Shown one piece after another: positions 27,401 through 42,400 of a DNA stretch of 64,000 nt. Positions within the stretch are counted from its first letter, which is position 1; the number at the start of each line of letters is the position of its first letter. The stretch is from Asterias rubens (lineage: Eukaryota > Echinodermata > Asteroidea > Forcipulatida > Asteriidae): contig NC_047062.1 in NCBI RefSeq assembly GCF_902459465.1, forward strand, positions 5,892,501-5,956,500, written 5' to 3'. The notes below the pieces were generated by a model. It ran no database searches. It was not told where the DNA came from and saw only the letters and a list, made by a program, of their open reading frames with translations. Position numbers and translations under genes: made by a program.

Positions 27401-30400
27401 AATAGTCAAAGACAGTCCGGGTTGACATGATGTACATTTGTACAATGTGTTGTGTGAATTAGTCATTTAACAGATTGGACCTAAATTTAGATTACAAATT
27501 GGGCCTAAATTCAGATTTAGATTACAAGACCTAAGATATAACCATTATTTGTCGGACTTTGTGTAACAGTGTCACAAGAAAGTTTCCGTTTAAAAATGTA
27601 AGCCAATTTGGTTATTATATCACCAGTAGGAAAAGAAAGAACAATGTTTCAGAAGGGAAAGTATTGTACAGATTAAATTAAATTCACATCTATTCTTATA
27701 CTCATACCATACAACCAACCAACCGTTGATTTAAAATCAACTTTACTTGAGATATTAAATGAGTTGAGTTTGTTTGCAGCTTTCGTAAGAGTTTGCTTTC
27801 CATCCCAGTAGAGGTGTTTAATTTCATCAGATACCATATTGTATCATGTTGTGTATACAATGTAGGTTTGGTTTAGTCTTGGTTTGTTTTAGTCATCGTT
27901 ACTCAGGGATAAAATGACAGCATCTTACTTGGAAAAGAAATATAGTGTAAAACGAAAGCATTACATTAAAGGCACTGAACACTATTGGTAACTACTCAAA
28001 ATAATTGTTAGCATAAAAACTTACTTGGTAACGAGCAATGGAGAGCTGTGGTCATTTCTCACAATGTTTCATACTGTATAAAACATTGTGAGAAATGACC
28101 CCCTCTGAAGTAATGTAGTTTTTGAGAAAGAGGTAATTAATATCTCACTCAAATATTAAAAGACTTCAGGCCTGAAGCCTCTTTTTGTTTAAAAGCACCA
28201 AACTTTGTGCAACGCGGGTGTTTTTTCTTTCATTATTCGCTTGAAACTTCAATGAACAATTGAGTAAAATAATTCACAGATTTGTTATTTGTTGTTGTGA
28301 TACAATAGGTAAGGAGTCCAGTACCTTAAATGAGAATTGGCATGATGTCAAGTTTAATAGCATGAACAGAAAAGCGTACTGTATGTTGCGTGTAACCATA
28401 GAGATGGTGCTAATAAATGCACGCAGTACAAAAATATACTTCAAAATGCTATCCAAAGTGTTTGTTTACATATTGTGCTCAGAATGTAGGTCGAACACCC
28501 AGTACATATGGTGTATGACGGAGGGAGGAAATGCACAATATGTGCGTTGTGCAATACCACATCAATTAGGCTCAACCTGAACCTGTTCCTTGTTATACGT
28601 TCAAATACAAGAATTGCATGAGGTTCAACAAACTTGTGTCTTCACAATTTCTGTTCATTGATTAAATGTACACAAATTCTTTGAATTCATGTGAATTTTT
28701 GAGAGGGCAAGGGGACACCAAGGCATTTTCTCCTTGGTAAAGGGCACCCTGTGAGGAAACTTTGAATTTCTACCTGAGCTTTTCAAGGGCACCAAGCAAT
28801 GACGAGGGGGCATGGAGGCAATTGGCCTTTTGCTGTCTCCATGAAGTATCAGGCATGCTAATGTTTGTAGATTCCAGAATGCAGTTTTGTTTTGTTCAGC
28901 AAAAAGGAAAATCGACAGTACAGTCTAAATGTAGTTCGCTGCCAAGTCGATTAATTATACAAACAGTTTCACCTGCTAGATTTACATAGTGCCGGTTTAT
29001 GCATTAACTGCATTTGTGAGAAGCATTGATACATGTTTGCACTGAGGTAAATGCAAATGTCATAGATTCAGCAGTATGTGGTTGATTACGGGGTTTATTT
29101 GTGCTCGGCATTGTAGTGGGTGGATGGTTGGGGAGATGGGGGTGTGATGGGGGTAGGGGATTATAAACAACATATTGTACAGTATACGCTGTTGTGTACA
29201 CTGTTGATCACTTGAGACGTATGTATTATAATTTACAGTTGCTTGATGCCAAAAAAATGAGGTGTAAGTTTACGAAATTTCATGTATAGTGGGCCTTAAA
29301 GCCATTATACACTTTCTGAACAGAAAAAAAAATAAAAGTTCACAGATTTACAAATAACTTACAGGGTTTACAGAAGGTAATGGTGAAATACTTCTCTTGA
29401 AATATTATTCCATGAAATGCTTTACTTTTTGAGAAAACATTATAACAATTATCAATTCTCGATAGCGAGAATTACAGATTTATTTTAAACACATTTGAAC
29501 AATACTGTTTACCTAAAGTCGCCAATGGCTTTAATGATGACAATTCTTGGATGTATTTGTGAGCTATGTTATCATCATGTAGGCCTGGAATAACACGGAA
29601 GCCCAGAGGCTATGGCTTGTGTGCCCTATTCTTGGCCTTGATGCCCCTTCAAAAGTTCCCCATACGATTTTCTAATGGAAGTGCCCTTTGCAAAATGAAA
29701 ATGGCCTTGCTTGTCGTCTCAAAGATGAAATTCCAGGCCTGCACGTACTATTTTACAGTAACGTTGCCAAGTGCAGGCACATCTTGCAACTGTTCCCTTA
29801 TTGTCCAATATCCTTTTTCAAAACCGATACTGGATCGGGGAAGGGTTTGATTAGGTTTATTCTGAAGGCAAACTAATTACTCATTATAGTGCACTAGGTA
29901 TAAAGTTCATACCAGTAGGCTTACCTATCCTCCAGAGAAATAACTCTACCTCAAATACTGTAAACACTGAGAAAAAAGCATAATGTAAATCACCATTGCA
30001 TGAGTGGTGTGTCATGGCCGAGTGAGTCAAGCACACTTGGCACAATCTGCGTTTTTTGATCAGCAGATTGTGGGTTCAAGTCCCAGTCTTGACACCTGTG
30101 TTCTTTAGCAAGAACCATCATGTTTCGTCCTTTGGATAGGACATTTAGAGCTGTAGGTGACTGGTCCCATGTGTTGTGTAACATGCTCGTAAAAGAACGG
30201 AGTGCAATTACCGTTAAAAGAAGGGGTTCACGAGAAGGGGTTCACGAGCAGGGGTTCACGAGCAGGGGTTACCGTCAGTGTTTTTATGTATGGTTGGCTG
30301 CATATGAATAAATGGGTCACATAATACAAACATAGGTTTGCGTACCTGGTAGAAAATGATAAACAGTTTGAGACGCCTTGCGGTGTGATAAAGTGCTATA

Positions 30401-33400
30401 TAGATAATAATAATAAATAACTGCGTATTTGTATCATTATCATTGTCATTACTGGTGCAATAAAATAGGCCTGCTAATGAATGTGCACAAAATCCTAGAT
30501 AAGGAAACTTTTTTTCCTGTTGATTTATTAAGAATTTGACCAACGATTTTGATGACGTTTTCAAAAAAGTTGGTTCATGTTTAGGGGATACAAATAAATA
30601 TACTCCCAGGCCTGGAATTTCATCCTTGAGAGGGCAAGGCCATTTTCACTTTGCAAAGGGCACTTGCATTGGATAATCTTTAAGTCTATGGGAAATTTTG
30701 AAGGGGCACCAAGGCCAAGACCAGGGCAACAGTGGTTGTTGTCTCCATAACCTCCTTGAAACTCCAGGCCTGTACTCTTTTTTATTATAACACCCCTTAC
30801 CAATATTCTGCCTTTTCATTGGTTTAGAGCGCGTCACATGATATGTCTTAGTTTTGCTAGACGACGGCCGTGTGATAGTGCATCGGTTTGCCGTGCGCTA
30901 GTCCGAAAGACTAGCACACGGCGTGCAGTACCCAGACGTCCGTTGCGTGTACGAGGATAATAATTTAATAGTCTGTAACCATTTTGGATTACATGACACA
31001 CTACATGCAGCACAGTAAAAGTTTTTGTGATCCCCGGAGCGTTCTATTTTCACTCGGCTTCGCCTCGGGGGAAAAAAGAACGCTCCAGGGATCACCTCGG
31101 GAGTCATAGTTTTAACCATAGCACTCGAAGCAGTCAATATTTGTATAATAGCACCCAGCCATGTCAGTGCCTAGACTGGGCTAGACAGGTCCCTGCTACT
31201 GAATCCAGTGATTCCATTGGATACAATGATATCATTGGACATGTGCAGTGGCATGAGCTTTCTATGCCTAAACAGTACACTGCTGTCACATCCGTAATAG
31301 AGTTTGACTGCGTATCTCTATGTGGAATGAATGTAGGTCAAAGGTGAAAGTACACGCCGGTTTGGAAGCAGATCTCTGGCGTTATTCACGAGCCTCGGAG
31401 TGTGACGTCAGATCTTCAGGCTAGTCAGTACCCAGTGGTCACACTAATTCGATCCTACAAAAATATAGGGGAATTCCCCCATACTGTATGAAAATTCAGC
31501 GTGCTTTTTATATCATGATCAATTTAGTTTCCCACCTGGATCTGAACTTTAATAGTATGACCGGCATTGTGAAAATCTGTAAAGGAAAGAAAATCAGTGT
31601 GTTTCTAAAGTAATTTTTATGTGATGTTTAGTTTCGCTGTTTAGTGTCTTTATTCTATAAATAGTTTGGCCTCATTAATTTTGTTGTCATTGAGAGGTGA
31701 GGAAGGGTTGGGAAACCGTGTATTTTAGCTGGTGATCTGATCTGCGTTCTTTCCAGGATTATTAAAAACTGTCTGGCATTCTGGAAATGTTGTTTTGGCC
31801 GAAGCAGGCAACAATCTGGATTTTTCAAACTGTTGGGCATTCTGGAAAAGTTAGGAAAATTTGCCTTAGCAAGCACTCTGGGAGTGGGCCATTCTTAAAG
31901 GTTCTATCTTTATGATGTGTGTGATTTGATCAGAATTTTTGAAGTAATAAAATCTATAAAACATTAAAATTATTAGTAATCTTTGGTAGTCTTGATTCTT
32001 GAATCCCACTCGAGTAATATGCCTGTGATTTTTTGTTCACAGAACTCGGGAAAGCACTGAGTATGTACAGTGCTTACACACATCGGTGTAAGGGTTAGCT
32101 TTATTTGAATTTTTTTAAATAATTAGTTAGTGCGGAGATGAGAATCACAAGGGAATTCGTCTATTTTCTTCATTAGCAAATAAATTGCCCATAGGTCAGA
32201 TGGTTTTTAGCGAAGCTGGTAACCATGTACAGGATTGCTCGTTTCTTTATTTCCAAGGGAATAAGGGTTTTTATTTTAAGTCCTCTCTTTAGTGATTTCA
32301 GTACATGTGGAAGTGAATTAAAACTCTTCTCAGTTCACGCACAGTTGGACTGGTTATGGCTTTAAGTAAACCTAAAAATCATGTAAGAGTGGTGTTTTTC
32401 TTAAAGGTGGGGGATGTAGTACATTGTACAATGTAGTTCATCCAAACAGTGCAAATGCCTTGAAATGAAATTGTGTATGTGTTTACTGTAGTGATCAAAT
32501 TGAAAACCTGGAGTTTTATTATTTGGTGTATGGTTAAAACCAGTATTCTTTATCCCCCATGCAAATTTAACATCTATTAAACTTTTTTTGTGGTAGCTGC
32601 TGCTGAACTATAGGACTTAACTAGTAGGGCCACTGATTTTCCGCGATCGCGGAAAACGGACGGAATTTGCGGAATCCGCCCTTTGAAACGGAAAACGGGA
32701 TTTCAGAAAATTTGATTTTTTTTTTTTTTTTTCTTGACGCCAAAACTATTGAAATTGCTTTCTTTATTAAGATTCTTTTTGTTAAACTAAAAAAGCATCA
32801 GAAATCAGACCATTAAAAAGTACGAGATTGAACCGTGGATCATTCTGTTCTACTTCACACATGGTTCAGCGAAGGGCATTATTCGCGGCACGTTTTTAAC
32901 ATTTTTTGATCACCCAAATTGCATTTTCTCCCTCTCTTTTACCAACAATAATACACAAACTAGCTTACGGATAACTTTCCGTATGGCGCCACCACTTTTT
33001 CACTCATTTTTACAAAAAGGGATATATCAATCAGGTAAATTAGATACTATATTATTTTATTGCGAATGAAAAAGTGGTGGCGCCATACGGAAACTTTTCC
33101 TAGCTTACCTATGATCTATACGAACCCATACAGTGTTTTTTTCATCTCGGGAAAAGTCTAAAATAAAACCGTAAACTGTCAACATTCTGTCGCCAAAGCG
33201 AAAACAAAATGGCTGACATTTTGTTTGTGGATGGAGAACGGTCACGTCCATAGACTTGTTCCCAAGTCTTCGATCATGCTGAAACAGCGCCCTCTTGTGG
33301 ATGCACTCCTGTTATTAGCCTACGATGTGGCTGATGCAGAGAATCAACTGCAGTTTTAGACTTGGATTCAAGTCTATCACATCATGTGCATTGATACTGC

Positions 33401-36400
33401 AGTTACAGTGCAACCTTTTTACCCTGACTACATGTTTTGTTTCATCGAACAGCACTATACAAAATAATCCACAATTAAAAGAAAAAAAAAGTATTTTTTT
33501 GAAATTTGTCAGTTCAAATGAACATTTTACGAAGTCAGCAGTGTAACTTATCTCAAATTGATTTTTATAAGTGTGTCCCTGGGTATTAAATAACCTTTTA
33601 TCTAATTAAAAAAAACATGAAACGGAATTTTTTGTGCCTGAAACGGAATTCATGTTTTTGCCAAACGGAATTTGCACTTTTCTGAAACGGAAAATCAGTG
33701 GCCCTACTCTAGCCACTGGCTATATCGGTGGTCTAGTGGTAAAACATCTGCCCTAGAGTGGCAAAGGTTATGGGTTCGAATCCCACCCAAGTAATATGCC
33801 TTTGAATTTGTTCCCACTTGGGAATGTACTGAGTATACCGTGCTTTACACACGTCGGTGTATGGGTAAAACCAAATAATATTCATTATCCCTGAGGTAAA
33901 TTTAACATCTAGTCAATACTTTGAATTTAGTTTTACAAAGCAACAATTGTACAACCATGTATGTGTATTAGTTTATTTGCATGGTTTAGAAAGAAATTGC
34001 ATCAAGAAAGTCCAGTGAAGAGTGTTCCCCACGTAGAGTATGCAAACTTTCTTAAATATGCAAATGTCTGTGTTAATGAACTTCTGAAGAGACATTTGAA
34101 AAAAATTGTATATCTGGTGGCCGCTGGTGGTGTGTCCCACTGTCCATGGCCCCTGAACCCCATATCGCCTGGCAACCCTACAACCCACTCCACTCCACCC
34201 CACCGTCTGCCATCCAAGCGAAATTGTATCCAATGCCTGTTTTACTTTTAAAATGTCATACTAGATCTCTGGTGCAGCCCCCCCCCCCACCATAAAATTA
34301 TATCCAACTTCGCCCAAAAAGGCCTCGGTAATTGAATGTGTAAGTGTTTGGAACTCCATATCACCTCAACTCTACCACTCCACTCCACCCCACGCCCTGC
34401 TACCCAAGCAAAATTGTATTCAATGCCTGTTTTACTTAATGTCATACTAGATCTCTGGTGCAGCCCCCCCCCCCCCCCACCCCAATCAAATTAGTATCCA
34501 ACTTCGCCCAAAAAGGCCTCGGTAATTGTACTTGTTAGTCTTTGGAACCAATACAATGGTTTACATGATGATAGTTCATAAAGGAAATCAGTCTGTAATT
34601 ATACCCAATATGTTAACACCCTTCCCTGGCTTCTCTTGTACTTCAATGTGTGACATCCCGGTATCCAATGAAGGGGAAATTCCCAATCAGCTTTTCGAAG
34701 TAAGGATCCATTGTGATTGCCTTCCGTTTGTATCTATTGGGGTGTCATTGTGTACATATAATACAGGTAATGGGACTTCTTAATGTAAACTGCCGATTCA
34801 GATCAGGGTTTGATCAATCGGGTGGTGGTGGGGTTAGAATAGACATTGACAATTATCTGAGAAAATAGAATTAGCTTACCAACCAATAAATTATCTGATT
34901 ACACACTTAACCATCTAAGCTTTATGTTAGTTGTTGTGTTACCGCCACATTATTGAATAAGTCTGTGATTTGTCAAGATTTGTCCTGTCTTCAGGTTTTT
35001 TTTTCTCATAAAGCACAACGCCTTCAATTTGCTTTGGTAGTGGATGACTGGGGATAGTTGATTCATGCTATGGCCCGGCTGACGCACCCATAGATAATAT
35101 ACAGGTCTAGATTTGATATATGAAATTGCCATCAAGGGGAGAAAGACATTGGTTAGGCAATATAGTAATAATAATGACTGTATTGATTAAACGCTAAATT
35201 GACAAAGGATCAAAGGTGCTGAAGAAAAAAGGAAAACAACTATAGTACAAAGACGCTGTCAACAGCTACAGATATCTCATTAAATAATGATTTTTTTTCA
35301 ACTGGTCCTTGGTTTAATAAAGTGACATCACAACCTTTAAAAAAAAAGAAGAATATACACCTGATACCAATGTCCCTGATTTGAAAATGTTTGCTATGAA
35401 ACTACTTAACCGAAAGTTCACAAAACCAAGGGTGTTTATTAACAAGTAATTGAAGACATTTTAAAATTTATAATTGTTGAATTTGTTTAAATTGAATTTT
35501 TATTCTTTTGTATACATGTATGTGGTACTGCATCATTTGAGGGTTTTTGGGGGAGTCAAGATCATAAGCCTGGTTCAAATGAGAAGTGAATTTTGACGTC
35601 ACAATTTCGCAACAAATAATTCGCAACAAATAATTTGCAGAATGTATGAATCAGGCTTAAGCCTGTTGAAGTTTACTGATTATGTCATCTACATGTATTA
35701 ACATTCCCTCTCCTTCCATGTGCAGGAAACAAGTTGGATTGTTTTGGTGTGGCCGTTGCCGTGGTAGCAGCTTGCCAGATTCTGGGCTACAAGGATGTTC
35801 ACATGGCGCTGTCGGAGGATCACGCTTGGGTGGTGTTCGGGGAAGACGGCACCGACACTGCCGAGGTTACGTGGCACGGAAAAGGGAACGAGGATAAAAG
35901 AGGACAATCCATTAAGCTGGGTATGACAATGTGGACGGTGGCCATCTTGAATGTGGTTGTTGCAGACACGTGACCCTGAACATGCAGCCAGACATAATAC
36001 CGTCTGAGTCATGTTCATGTGTCTACGTAACCATTAATGTTCAGAGGTTCTCTCGTTAATCATATGTGGCAGATTCAATTATGTTGACTCATGTTATTAT
36101 GGTGGAAACTGGAATAGCAACCAACATTGTAGCAAGGTTTTATTTATTGTTTATATTATAGGAAGGAGTTTACTATTTTATGGTAATCGTTAAAGACTAG
36201 AGCCAAAATTCATGGCTCTGCTTACCGTAAGCACAGAATCAACGCTTACGGAAGCAGGGAAATCTGTGCTTACAGCAAACGTATTGCGTGTGCGCACTCC
36301 ACGCTACTAGGCATTCTACGCTTACAAGGCTAGCGCAGAAATTGGGCGCTTGCACGTAAGCGAGGAATCGTGATTGTAAGAGTAGAATTCGGCGGTTAGC

Positions 36401-39400
36401 AGAACCATGAAAATGGGCCCAGGATCCTTACTTGGTGTTTATGTCTCAACGTACAATGTGTGCATACAACAACAAATCTGTGGAAATTTTGGCTCAATTA
36501 GTCGTCGAAATTGCAAGAGAATAAAAGGGGGAAAAAAAAACAACAATTTTATGAAAAATAATACTTCACACAATAAAAAAAAAAGCTTGCATGATTTATT
36601 TTCTCTTAAAGTACATTTTTTAAGTGAGCTCAGTGAATGACGCATGCTTGAAACAAATTATCAAAAGCATTTAAAAGCAATTAACTTTTCTAAAAAATAA
36701 AAAAATAATGGAATGTATAAACACTAAGCTGACAAAAGTTGAAAACACTAATAGCAGATTGGGGCAAATGCAGTATCTTGTTTCTTTCAAAACATCATCT
36801 CTAGTGGAAAATAAATGAAAAAAGAACTTCACCGATTGTTTTCCCCCACAACAAAATCTATTGACTAAAGCTTTATTTTCCAAGGATCTTTGCCAACAGC
36901 CTATACACAATTGAAAATATCTATTTATTTATTTTTCTCACCCTCATTAAATAGCTTTGTTTATTGGTTGTTACTTAAAAACATTGTTTGTACTCTGTTT
37001 ACATGAAGTATGGAAATAAATATCAGTTTGAATGAATGAATGAATGAACAAAGAGAAGAAGAAGAAGAAAAAGGCATTAAAACCAACCTTGTCTGAGTGG
37101 ATATATAACGACAACATTGTTGGGCATGGAACCTGAAGCACATGAGATCTGTTGACTGGTTGCCTTGGGTGGAGGAGTTTAAAGGAACACGTTGCCTTGA
37201 ATAGGTCAAGTTGGTCTTTGAAAAGCGTTTGAAACTAACTGTTTTGAAATGCAAATGGTTAGAAAGATAATTTCAAAGTAGAATATAATATTCACACACA
37301 CATGCCCCAAAATTGCACTGTTTTCTTTATACGTCGCGAAGAAACACGGTCGGCCATTTTGTGGAGTCAAAATTTTGACTCCATAAAAATGGCCGACCAT
37401 GTTAATTTGCGACGTACAAAGTAAAAAGAAAACCTTACACTTTCGAGGCATGTTTGTCTGGATTATTATATTCTACTTTTAAATTATCTATGTTGCATTT
37501 CATAACAAACACTTTGCGGAATGCTTTTCAGAGACCAACTTGACCGATCCAAGGCAACGTGTTCCTTTAATGATAATAGTCCTAATTGCCTCTGCAGTCA
37601 CGATTGTGACGAAGGGATAATGTGTGAACACATGTTGCCAGCGAAGGGCTTGTGTTTGTGAAGAGCTTTAGCTGGCTTGAGACATAATGCACAAAGGACT
37701 TTTCAGTTTTTACCAGCCGGCTTCTGAGTAACATGCGTTGCTAGGCAATGGAGCTGCATGATGCACAAGGTTTTCAAGATGCATCATTTTTCTAAATTCC
37801 AATAATTCAAAAGTGTTTGTGGTTTGTTTTCAATTTTCAATATTTTACAGCGTATTCTGAAAAATATTGCTCTGTTAACTGTTGAGTTAAGTTAAAAGGT
37901 GTCCAGCCACTTTGCATTTTTTCCTGGCTCTTCCGCATTCTATGTTTCATTAAAAAAACAAATCTTGTATGGCTTCTCTTGATACTGATTTTTCTTTGAA
38001 CCACTTTGTATTTTGTGTACATATTTAGGTGTAGCGGAGGGTAGCTGGTTATATTTGAACGATCATCCAGTTGTGTGTGACCGAATGATGGAGGTGGCTG
38101 CTCTAGTCTCTGCCATCAACCCCTCTGTAAACTCTTCTCTGGATAGCATCGAACTTGCGTCACTAAAACAGGTAAAGAACAAATAATACTGTACCGTTTG
38201 TGTTAGTGAACAAAAGTTTAATTGCCTAAGATAGCACTTAAGCTACGTGCTTGTTTGAAATTGTCATAACATTGCCAAAAATAGCACAGATGTTCATAAA
38301 GGAAAGCATGCATCAAGAGACAATATTTTTTTTTGCCAAAACGAAGTACAATGTGTTTGCACTGACAGAGTGATAAGTACATGCTTAAATTGTCTGACAG
38401 GTCAAGATCTTGGTACACTGACAGAAAGGGGCTCCAAGGTCTTATTCAGTTTTGTGATCCACTCAGTTTTCAGAAGATATAGTCCTTATGAAAAATGGAG
38501 GGGGGAAATTTACAAGTCGTGGATTAACGGGCTGCTGCTCTTACTTGGCAGTCTCCCTGTTTTGTCAACATCTTTGTTTCGGGGTTGCAGGTTCAAGTCC
38601 CGCCCGAGTCAGATTTTCTTTGTTCAACCCAAAGTATGTTAAATACTTACTTGGTCAGATTTCCTTGTGGTTTATAACTTGATATTTGAAATTAAAAGCT
38701 TACATCCCCTTAATGTGATGCCTCTGTTGCTGGTTCACAGGTTGTATCATAAACTTGGGTGTAATCCCTGGCCGTAAGACAGTCACAGGTTAAATGGCTT
38801 CTGAACTGGCACCCAAAACAAAGCAAAAATAGGGAGAACACCAACACAGGGCTAGAAAGCTCAGTTGGTATAGCGCCGGCATGTAATCCGGAGGTCACAG
38901 GTTAAAGTGCCGCTCTCTAATTTTTTGTTCTTTGTTCAACTAAAAATTTATTTTAAATTTACCAAACCAGTTTCCCTAGTGGTTTATAACTTCAAAAATA
39001 AAACTCTCCGTAATATTTTGCATGTTAGTCAGCTTTCAGTTAAAACAAATATCCCGCTTAAACTTGTTAGAGCAGCTTACGTATCTTTAAATTGGCTTAA
39101 TTTATGCTTCCAGTAGAAGGAGAGGAAAGCACTCTGGTATTTACTTGCACCTGTACGTGCATGCTAATGATGGCAAGTGCAACATCATTAAGGGTGTTAC
39201 TGTACAGTGCACCTATTGCAGACTCTCATGTAGTCTGATCGCTGGTCAATTTTTCATTACTACAGCTGTCATGCTAGACAGGGGTGAAAGATCCATGTAC
39301 TTTATGTTCTGTTGGTTTGGGTTTGCGATGAGTAGGGTGTGAACGCATAGTCTGGACTAATTGGTGTAATTAGCAGTTTAAATCTTTACACGCTAATGAA

Positions 39401-42400
39401 AACACTGTGGCATGATTAATTAGTGATCCAAGTAGTTGTGACAACTTTTTGTAATTATGGGCTCCGGCATGCAGCTCAGTGGAAAAATGGTTATTTATTT
39501 ATTAATTTTGGTTTTTACCCATACACCAATATGTGTTAGCACTGTATACTCAGTACTTTCCCGAGTCCTGTGAAAAAATATCACAGGCATGTTACTCGGG
39601 TGGGATTCGAACCTACGACCCTTGCAATTCTAGAGCAGTGTCTTACCAACTAGACTACGGAGGTTGCCCGGCAGCTAGAGGCAGTTCGAATCCTATGTTT
39701 TGGCAGCGGGTACCGCAACGATATAATAGATGTTAAATTTGCATCGGGGATAAAGAATATTAATTTTGGTTTTTACCCATACACCGATGTGTGTTAGCAC
39801 TGTATACTCAGTACTTAAATAACCTCAGTGGTTATTTATTAATCTTTTACTTTTATCTATTTATTGTTCATCCTGGAAAGACCTTTCAGTGAAACACTGT
39901 TTTTCAAAGGTAGCCAGCAATTACAGACATGCATTACTATAAAAAAATACTCTCCCTTAAAAGACACTGGACACTACTGGTAATTACTCAAAATACTTGT
40001 GAGCATAAAAACCTGCTTGGTATAGTTTTAAATATTGTGAGAAACGGCTCCCTCTGAAGTAACTAGTTTTTGAGAGAAAGAGTTAATTTCTCACTGAAGT
40101 AATAAAAGGCCTAAAGCCTTTTATTTGGCATCTGAAAGCGCACAAATTTGTGCAACAGAGGGTGTTTTTCTTCCATTTTTCTCTTGCAACTTAAGCCGGC
40201 CTCAGGTCGACCTTGCGTCAACAAAAAACAGTCGGCAAGTGACTTTTCAGGATCACACTGCGCCTGAGGTAAGCTTAACTCCAATGATTTTAAGACAATC
40301 TGAAGCAGTCGCTGCTCGAAAAAATTCACAGTCGCAAGAGTAAAACAATTTCAACTTGTACGACGTGATCCCGATGGTCGGGAACCAATCGCAGGCTCAT
40401 GATTTCTCAGTTGTTGTGACCTGAGCATATTTTTTCTGCGGGTTGCCGACGGTTTGTTGCGCCGCAAGAAAATCTTTGGTCGACCTGAAGCCAGCTTTAG
40501 ATAACCAATTGACTCAAAATTTTCACAGATTTGTTATTTTAAGCATAATGCTGGGATACACCAAGTGAGAATACTTGTCTTTGACAATTACCAATGGTGT
40601 CCAGTGCCTTTAAAGCAGCTCTATTTGGCCCAGTGCTTTGACCTGTTGGACATACGTGTAACATCATAAGAGACAGTGCAGTGTTAATAGCTAGCGCATC
40701 GCACAAGTGCAGAGACGACTAGAGAAGGATTTAGCACTTCATGTCAAGTCAGTATGAGGACAAATCACCTCCAGACAAATATTTTCCACTTGGAGTGTTC
40801 TGCTGTCCTGGAGTCTTAAATTTGTGATTGGTTACGCGGAATTACGTTACCTGCAAGATAACTTTTCTGGGTTGTTGGCCGTTTTTGAAACAGCGACCTC
40901 CCATGGAAGTTAAAGAGCCTAGCTTGAAAATGTTGGTTTCTCATTAAGATCATTTCTTGGTCAATTGAGGGCGTTTTTCCATTTAAAAGTTTCAACGACA
41001 TACTATGTTTGGATAACATTTCCTATCTCGACCTCTTTTTACACTTTCGTCATGTTTTTGAAAAGGGGCTTTAATTGACCCCTTGTCCAAAGGTCACACA
41101 CGGCTACTGGCTGCCATTTTGGAAGTCTGCACTTGTAAAATATGGTAAGCTTTGAATAATGCGTCACCAAAAATGCGCTCTACACTATATGGACATTGAC
41201 TTCCTAAACGGCACAACTAAGATGATTGTGACGATGTCTTTAGGTGAATTGCAGTAATTCTCTCAAATCTTTGTCCACCCAGAGAGCCGATTCTTCAGCC
41301 ACAGGTGACAGAACCAAATGCCTCTATACCCTGAACATCGCCCCCTGGACATGTTTGAGTACAAATTTGAATTTAATCACAGCCAGTACAAATTTGAATT
41401 AAATCACAGCCAGGCCCTTTATTGCAGAAAAACTACCTTGCCCTTACAAGAATGAACTTTCTGTCCTTATGGTGATGACGTGTTCACAAGTCAGATTTAT
41501 GATCAGTTTTTGTCAAACTAATTTATCCTGTTCAAAAACAGAATGTGGTAAAGATCATTTAAGGAGGTAATTTATCAGCTCTGAAGAAAATAATGACAGA
41601 GATAGCTGTATTTGTTACATATTATTCAACAATAAACAGCGGTGGTAATACTAATGACAAAAACGAATGTTGTCAATGTTATTTAAAGGCAGTGGACACT
41701 ATTGGTAATTACTCAAAACACCACACTTGGTAACGAGTAATGGGGAGAGGTTGATAGTATAAAACATTGTGAGAAACAGCTCCCTCTGATGTGACGTGGA
41801 TTTCGAGAAAGAAGTAATTGTCCACGAATTTGATTTGGAGACCTCAAGTTTAGAATTTGAGGTCTCGAAATCAAGCATCAGAAAGCACACAACCTCGTGT
41901 GACAAGGGTGTTTTTTCTTTCATTATTATCCCGCAACTTTGACGACCGATTGAGCTCAAATTTTCACAGGTTTTTTTTTTTTATGCGTATGTTGAGATAC
42001 ACCAACTGTGAAGACTAGTCTTTGACAATTACCAATAGTGTCCACTGTCTTTAAAGAGATAATTTATTTCTCAGCTCTTACTAAAACAAACACAATGACA
42101 AACCCTGGATAAACGCTTGTGGCTCGTGTTTTAGACAGCAAACAGTGTAACAATACCACAGGTATGAGTGCTGTTTTAGAGCGAATAGTTTATTCTGCTG
42201 CGGTTGAACAAGCAAATGAAAACAGTTAGACAATGTGCATACATGTACATTCATACTTTGTGTAAGGTGGATCAATGAGTTGTCATGGAAAACATTTTAC
42301 CTCATTTATACAATTATTTTAAGCGTAGAATAAACTTGCAAAAGTAAATATAGCTGTAGATGTTATTTTTGCATCGAGGATGAATAATTAGCTGTTTCGT

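Larger units (their letters stand above)
15425..35725 (+). other. Menin intron 1 (20.3 kb)
   Basis: GT-AG intron ending CCATGTGCAG. It makes up over half of the gene and is mainly accumulated MITEs, SINEs and larger non-coding elements (listed separately) separated by AT-rich DNA. No internal exon or nested gene was recognised on either strand. Stretches with nothing recognised include 15940-16884, 20180-21400, 22046-22605, 26213-27965 and 31110-31985. Confidence 0.8.
35921..38028 (+). other. Menin intron 2
   Basis: GT-AG intron ending CATATTTAG. It contains a GGGCCCAATTTCA-type MITE, a TTAA family 1 fragment and a TTAA family 2 element. The 36540-37188 and 37571-38000 parts show nothing else. 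Confidence 0.8.

Noticed and set aside
30008..30095. Functional tRNA-Ser/Leu gene
   Set aside because: A recognisable SINE body follows, the same head and body recur at 62998-63416, and the anticodon arm is degraded.
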